Shown: positions 5,547 through 6,856 of the stretch, piece after piece
Layout: each line of letters starts with the position of its first letter
Position numbering within the stretch: position 1 is the first letter of the stretch
From: Neorhizobium sp. UBA7851
Lineage (GTDB): Bacteria > Pseudomonadota > Alphaproteobacteria > Rhizobiales > Rhizobiaceae
Length of the DNA: 6,856 bases
Reading direction: 5' to 3'
Assembly (NCBI GenBank): GCA_002500765.1
Contig: DLSX01000212.1
Coordinates: 1-6,856 of the forward strand
Notes under the pieces: model-generated
The model's database searches: none
Told to the model about the DNA's origin: nothing
Seen by the model: only the letters and a program-made list of their open reading frames with translations
Program-made: the position numbers and the translations under genes

Positions 5547-6554
5547 TACGGCCTGATCGCCGCTCTTATTGCGCTTCCCCTCACCGCTTTGCCATCTGTC
5601 GCCTTTGCCGCATCGACCAGCTATCCGCTGACGATCGAAAATTGCGGTTCTGACGTCGTCATCGAGAAAGCCCCGCAACACGCCGTCGGCCTCGGTCAGA
5701 ACAGTACCGAGATCCTGCTGATGCTGGGTCTTGCCGACCGCATGGCCGGCAGTGCCATCTGGGTGTCACCGGTTCTTCCGGAGCTTGCTGGCGACAATGA
5801 AAAGGTCCATCGCATCGCCGCCAACACGCCGAACTTCGAGGCTGTCGTGGCACGCGAACCGGATTTCATCGCCGCGCAGTTTCTCACCTCCGTTGGACCA
5901 CAGGGACGAGTCGGCACACGCCAGCAGTTTGCCGATCTCGGTGTGCCGAGCTATGTGTCGCCGACCGATTGCGTGGTGACCGACAACAGCGTTTCCGACG
6001 GGAGCCGGAAAAAGATGTTCTCGATGGACCTGCTCTATCAGGAGATCGACGAACTCTCGCGCATCTTCGACGTGGCGGATCGCGGCGAAAAGCTGATCGC
6101 CGAGATAAAGGCACGCGAAGCGGCGGTGCGGGCACGCGTGGCCGACAAGGCGAAGGATGTCAGCCTCGTCTACTGGTTTTCCTCCCCGGAAGTCGCCGGC
6201 GATGCATGGGTGGCCGGCAAGAACGGCGCATCCGGCTACATTACCCAGGTTCTCGGCGCCAGGAACGTTGTTGCATCGGAACAGGAATGGCCGCTGGTCG
6301 GCTGGGAAGCGATTGCCGCGGAAGACCCGACCGTGATCGTGATCGGCACGATGGACCGGCGCACGCAGGGGGCTGACGATCCGGCCGTGAAGAGGACATT
6401 CCTCACCAAGGATCCGGTTGTCGGCAAGCTCGGCGCCGTCGAAAAAGGCCATATCGTCGAAATGGACGCCCAAGCGATGAACCCGACAATCCGCACGATT
6501 TCCGGCCTTGAAACCGTTGCCGCTTCTCTCGAACAGTTCGGATTGCTGAAGTGA
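5541..6554 (+). CDS. Periplasmic substrate-binding protein of a B12/iron-complex ABC importer (BtuF/FepB-like), copy 2
   Basis: The 337-residue product is a paralogue of the preceding protein. By hand count, 69 of the first 121 mature residues are identical with no gap, including the whole ASTSYPLTIENCG start, and C35 and C144 are both kept. The signal peptide MKYGLIAALIALPLTALPSVAFA ends in the same AFA motif. The shared C-terminal blocks are EWPLVGWE, VIVIGTMDRR, ADDPAVK and MNPTIRTISG. ATG 5541 is chosen over an upstream in-frame TTG (5451) because it has AAGGA six bases before it and is followed at once by the signal peptide. Charged and aromatic residues in the N-lobe differ (for example EFEWHVGPMG versus QFLTSVGPQG), which may mean a different ligand. 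The stop overlaps the permease start (GTGA), so this copy is the one tied to the transporter. Confidence 0.88.
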   Translation: MKYGLIAALIALPLTALPSVAFAASTSYPLTIENCGSDVVIEKAPQHAVGLGQNSTEILLMLGLADRMAGSAIWVSPVLPELAGDNEKVHRIAANTPNFEAVVAREPDFIAAQFLTSVGPQGRVGTRQQFADLGVPSYVSPTDCVVTDNSVSDGSRKKMFSMDLLYQEIDELSRIFDVADRGEKLIAEIKAREAAVRARVADKAKDVSLVYWFSSPEVAGDAWVAGKNGASGYITQVLGARNVVASEQEWPLVGWEAIAAEDPTVIVIGTMDRRTQGADDPAVKRTFLTKDPVVGKLGAVEKGHIVEMDAQAMNPTIRTISGLETVAASLEQFGLLK

Positions 6555-6856
6555 CGCCATCCCGCATCAGGTTCTGGGCCGCCGGCACTGCCGGCGTCCT
6601 CCTCGTTCTCGCCGCCCTCCTCGTCGCGATTACCGCAGGGGTCGCGATCGGCGAGATGACCATTCCGATGAAAACCACGGCTGCGGCGGTGACCAACCGT
6701 CTCGGCCTCACCGCCATCCCGGTGCCGCGTATTCAGGAAGCGGTGATCTGGGATTACCGTCTGTCGCGCTCGCTGGTTGCCGCCTTCTGTGGCGCCGGAC
6801 TGGCGCTGTCCGGCGCGATCCTGCAATCGCTCTTGCGCAATCCGCTGGCGGAGCCT
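6551..6856 (+). CDS. BtuC/FecCD-family ABC transporter permease, 3' end outside the window
   Basis: The frame starting with GTG at 6551 overlaps the stop of binding-protein copy 2 by four bases (GTGA) and stays open to the window end, giving 102 of an expected 330 or so residues. After a basic N-terminus (MTPSRIRFWAAG) comes a hydrophobic first membrane helix at about 13-34 (VLLVLAALLVAITAGVAIGE). Then comes the family signature region: DYRLSRSLVAAFCGAGLALSGAILQSLLRNPLAEP, equivalent to the RLPR-LAALLVGAALALSG-QALLRNPLA pattern of BtuC, FecD and FhuB. It would form the inner-membrane channel fed by the two binding proteins; an ATPase gene probably follows beyond the window. There is no clear separate ribosome site, which suits translational coupling. 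The family cannot by itself separate corrinoid from iron-siderophore transport; the riboswitch favours corrinoid. Confidence 0.9.
   Translation, partial: MTPSRIRFWAAGTAGVLLVLAALLVAITAGVAIGEMTIPMKTTAAAVTNRLGLTAIPVPRIQEAVIWDYRLSRSLVAAFCGAGLALSGAILQSLLRNPLAEP

Noticed and set aside
4577..5584. A 335-codon open frame on the minus strand opposite binding-protein copy 1, and a similar 264-codon one opposite copy 2 (5766-6560)
   Set aside because: Both mirror the coding strand of GC-rich genes with clear family motifs and signal peptides; the antisense peptides are rich in R, D and H, have no recognisable motif, and their existence at both copies follows from the duplication.

Overview
The window reads as chromosomal DNA of an alphaproteobacterium, most likely order Hyphomicrobiales (Rhizobium/Agrobacterium/Sinorhizobium type). 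The reasons are the GC-rich third codon positions, the surA-pdxA-rsmA gene order typical of rhizobia, and protein sequences that look rhizobial. No database search was possible, so the taxonomic call is inference.

Left part (1-2733, + strand): a tightly packed housekeeping operon. It holds the 3' part of a SurA-like periplasmic chaperone, then pdxA (vitamin B6 synthesis), whose stop codon overlaps the start of rsmA/ksgA (16S rRNA dimethyladenosine transferase). A small hairpin lies in the 35-base gap before the convergent next gene.

Middle (2769-4020, - strand): a COG0523 GTPase (CobW/YciC/ZigA family). Its promoter is covered by a 23-bp near-perfect palindrome matching the Zur box, which marks it as a zinc-starvation metallochaperone rather than the cobalamin-synthesis enzyme CobW.

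Regulatory island (about 3975-4441): two promoters fire away from each other. Leftward is the Zur-controlled promoter. Rightward is a sigma70-like promoter whose predicted start coincides with the first base of a cobalamin (B12) riboswitch at 4115-4286. Downstream I can trace a plausible expression platform: a P13-like hairpin, an anti-sequestor segment, and an 11-bp stem that buries the ribosome binding site of the next gene.

Right part (4442-6856, + strand): a B12-riboswitch-controlled ABC importer operon. It has two tandem paralogous periplasmic binding proteins (BtuF/FepB family, both with signal peptides) with an almost identical translation-initiation region. They are separated by a strong GC-rich hairpin and followed, with a 4-base overlap, by a BtuC/FecD-type permease that runs off the window. 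The likely job is uptake of cobalamin or another corrinoid, repressed when B12 is plentiful.

I see no phage, transposon, CRISPR or toxin-antitoxin element. The most notable content is the zinc/B12 divergent control region and the duplicated binding proteins.
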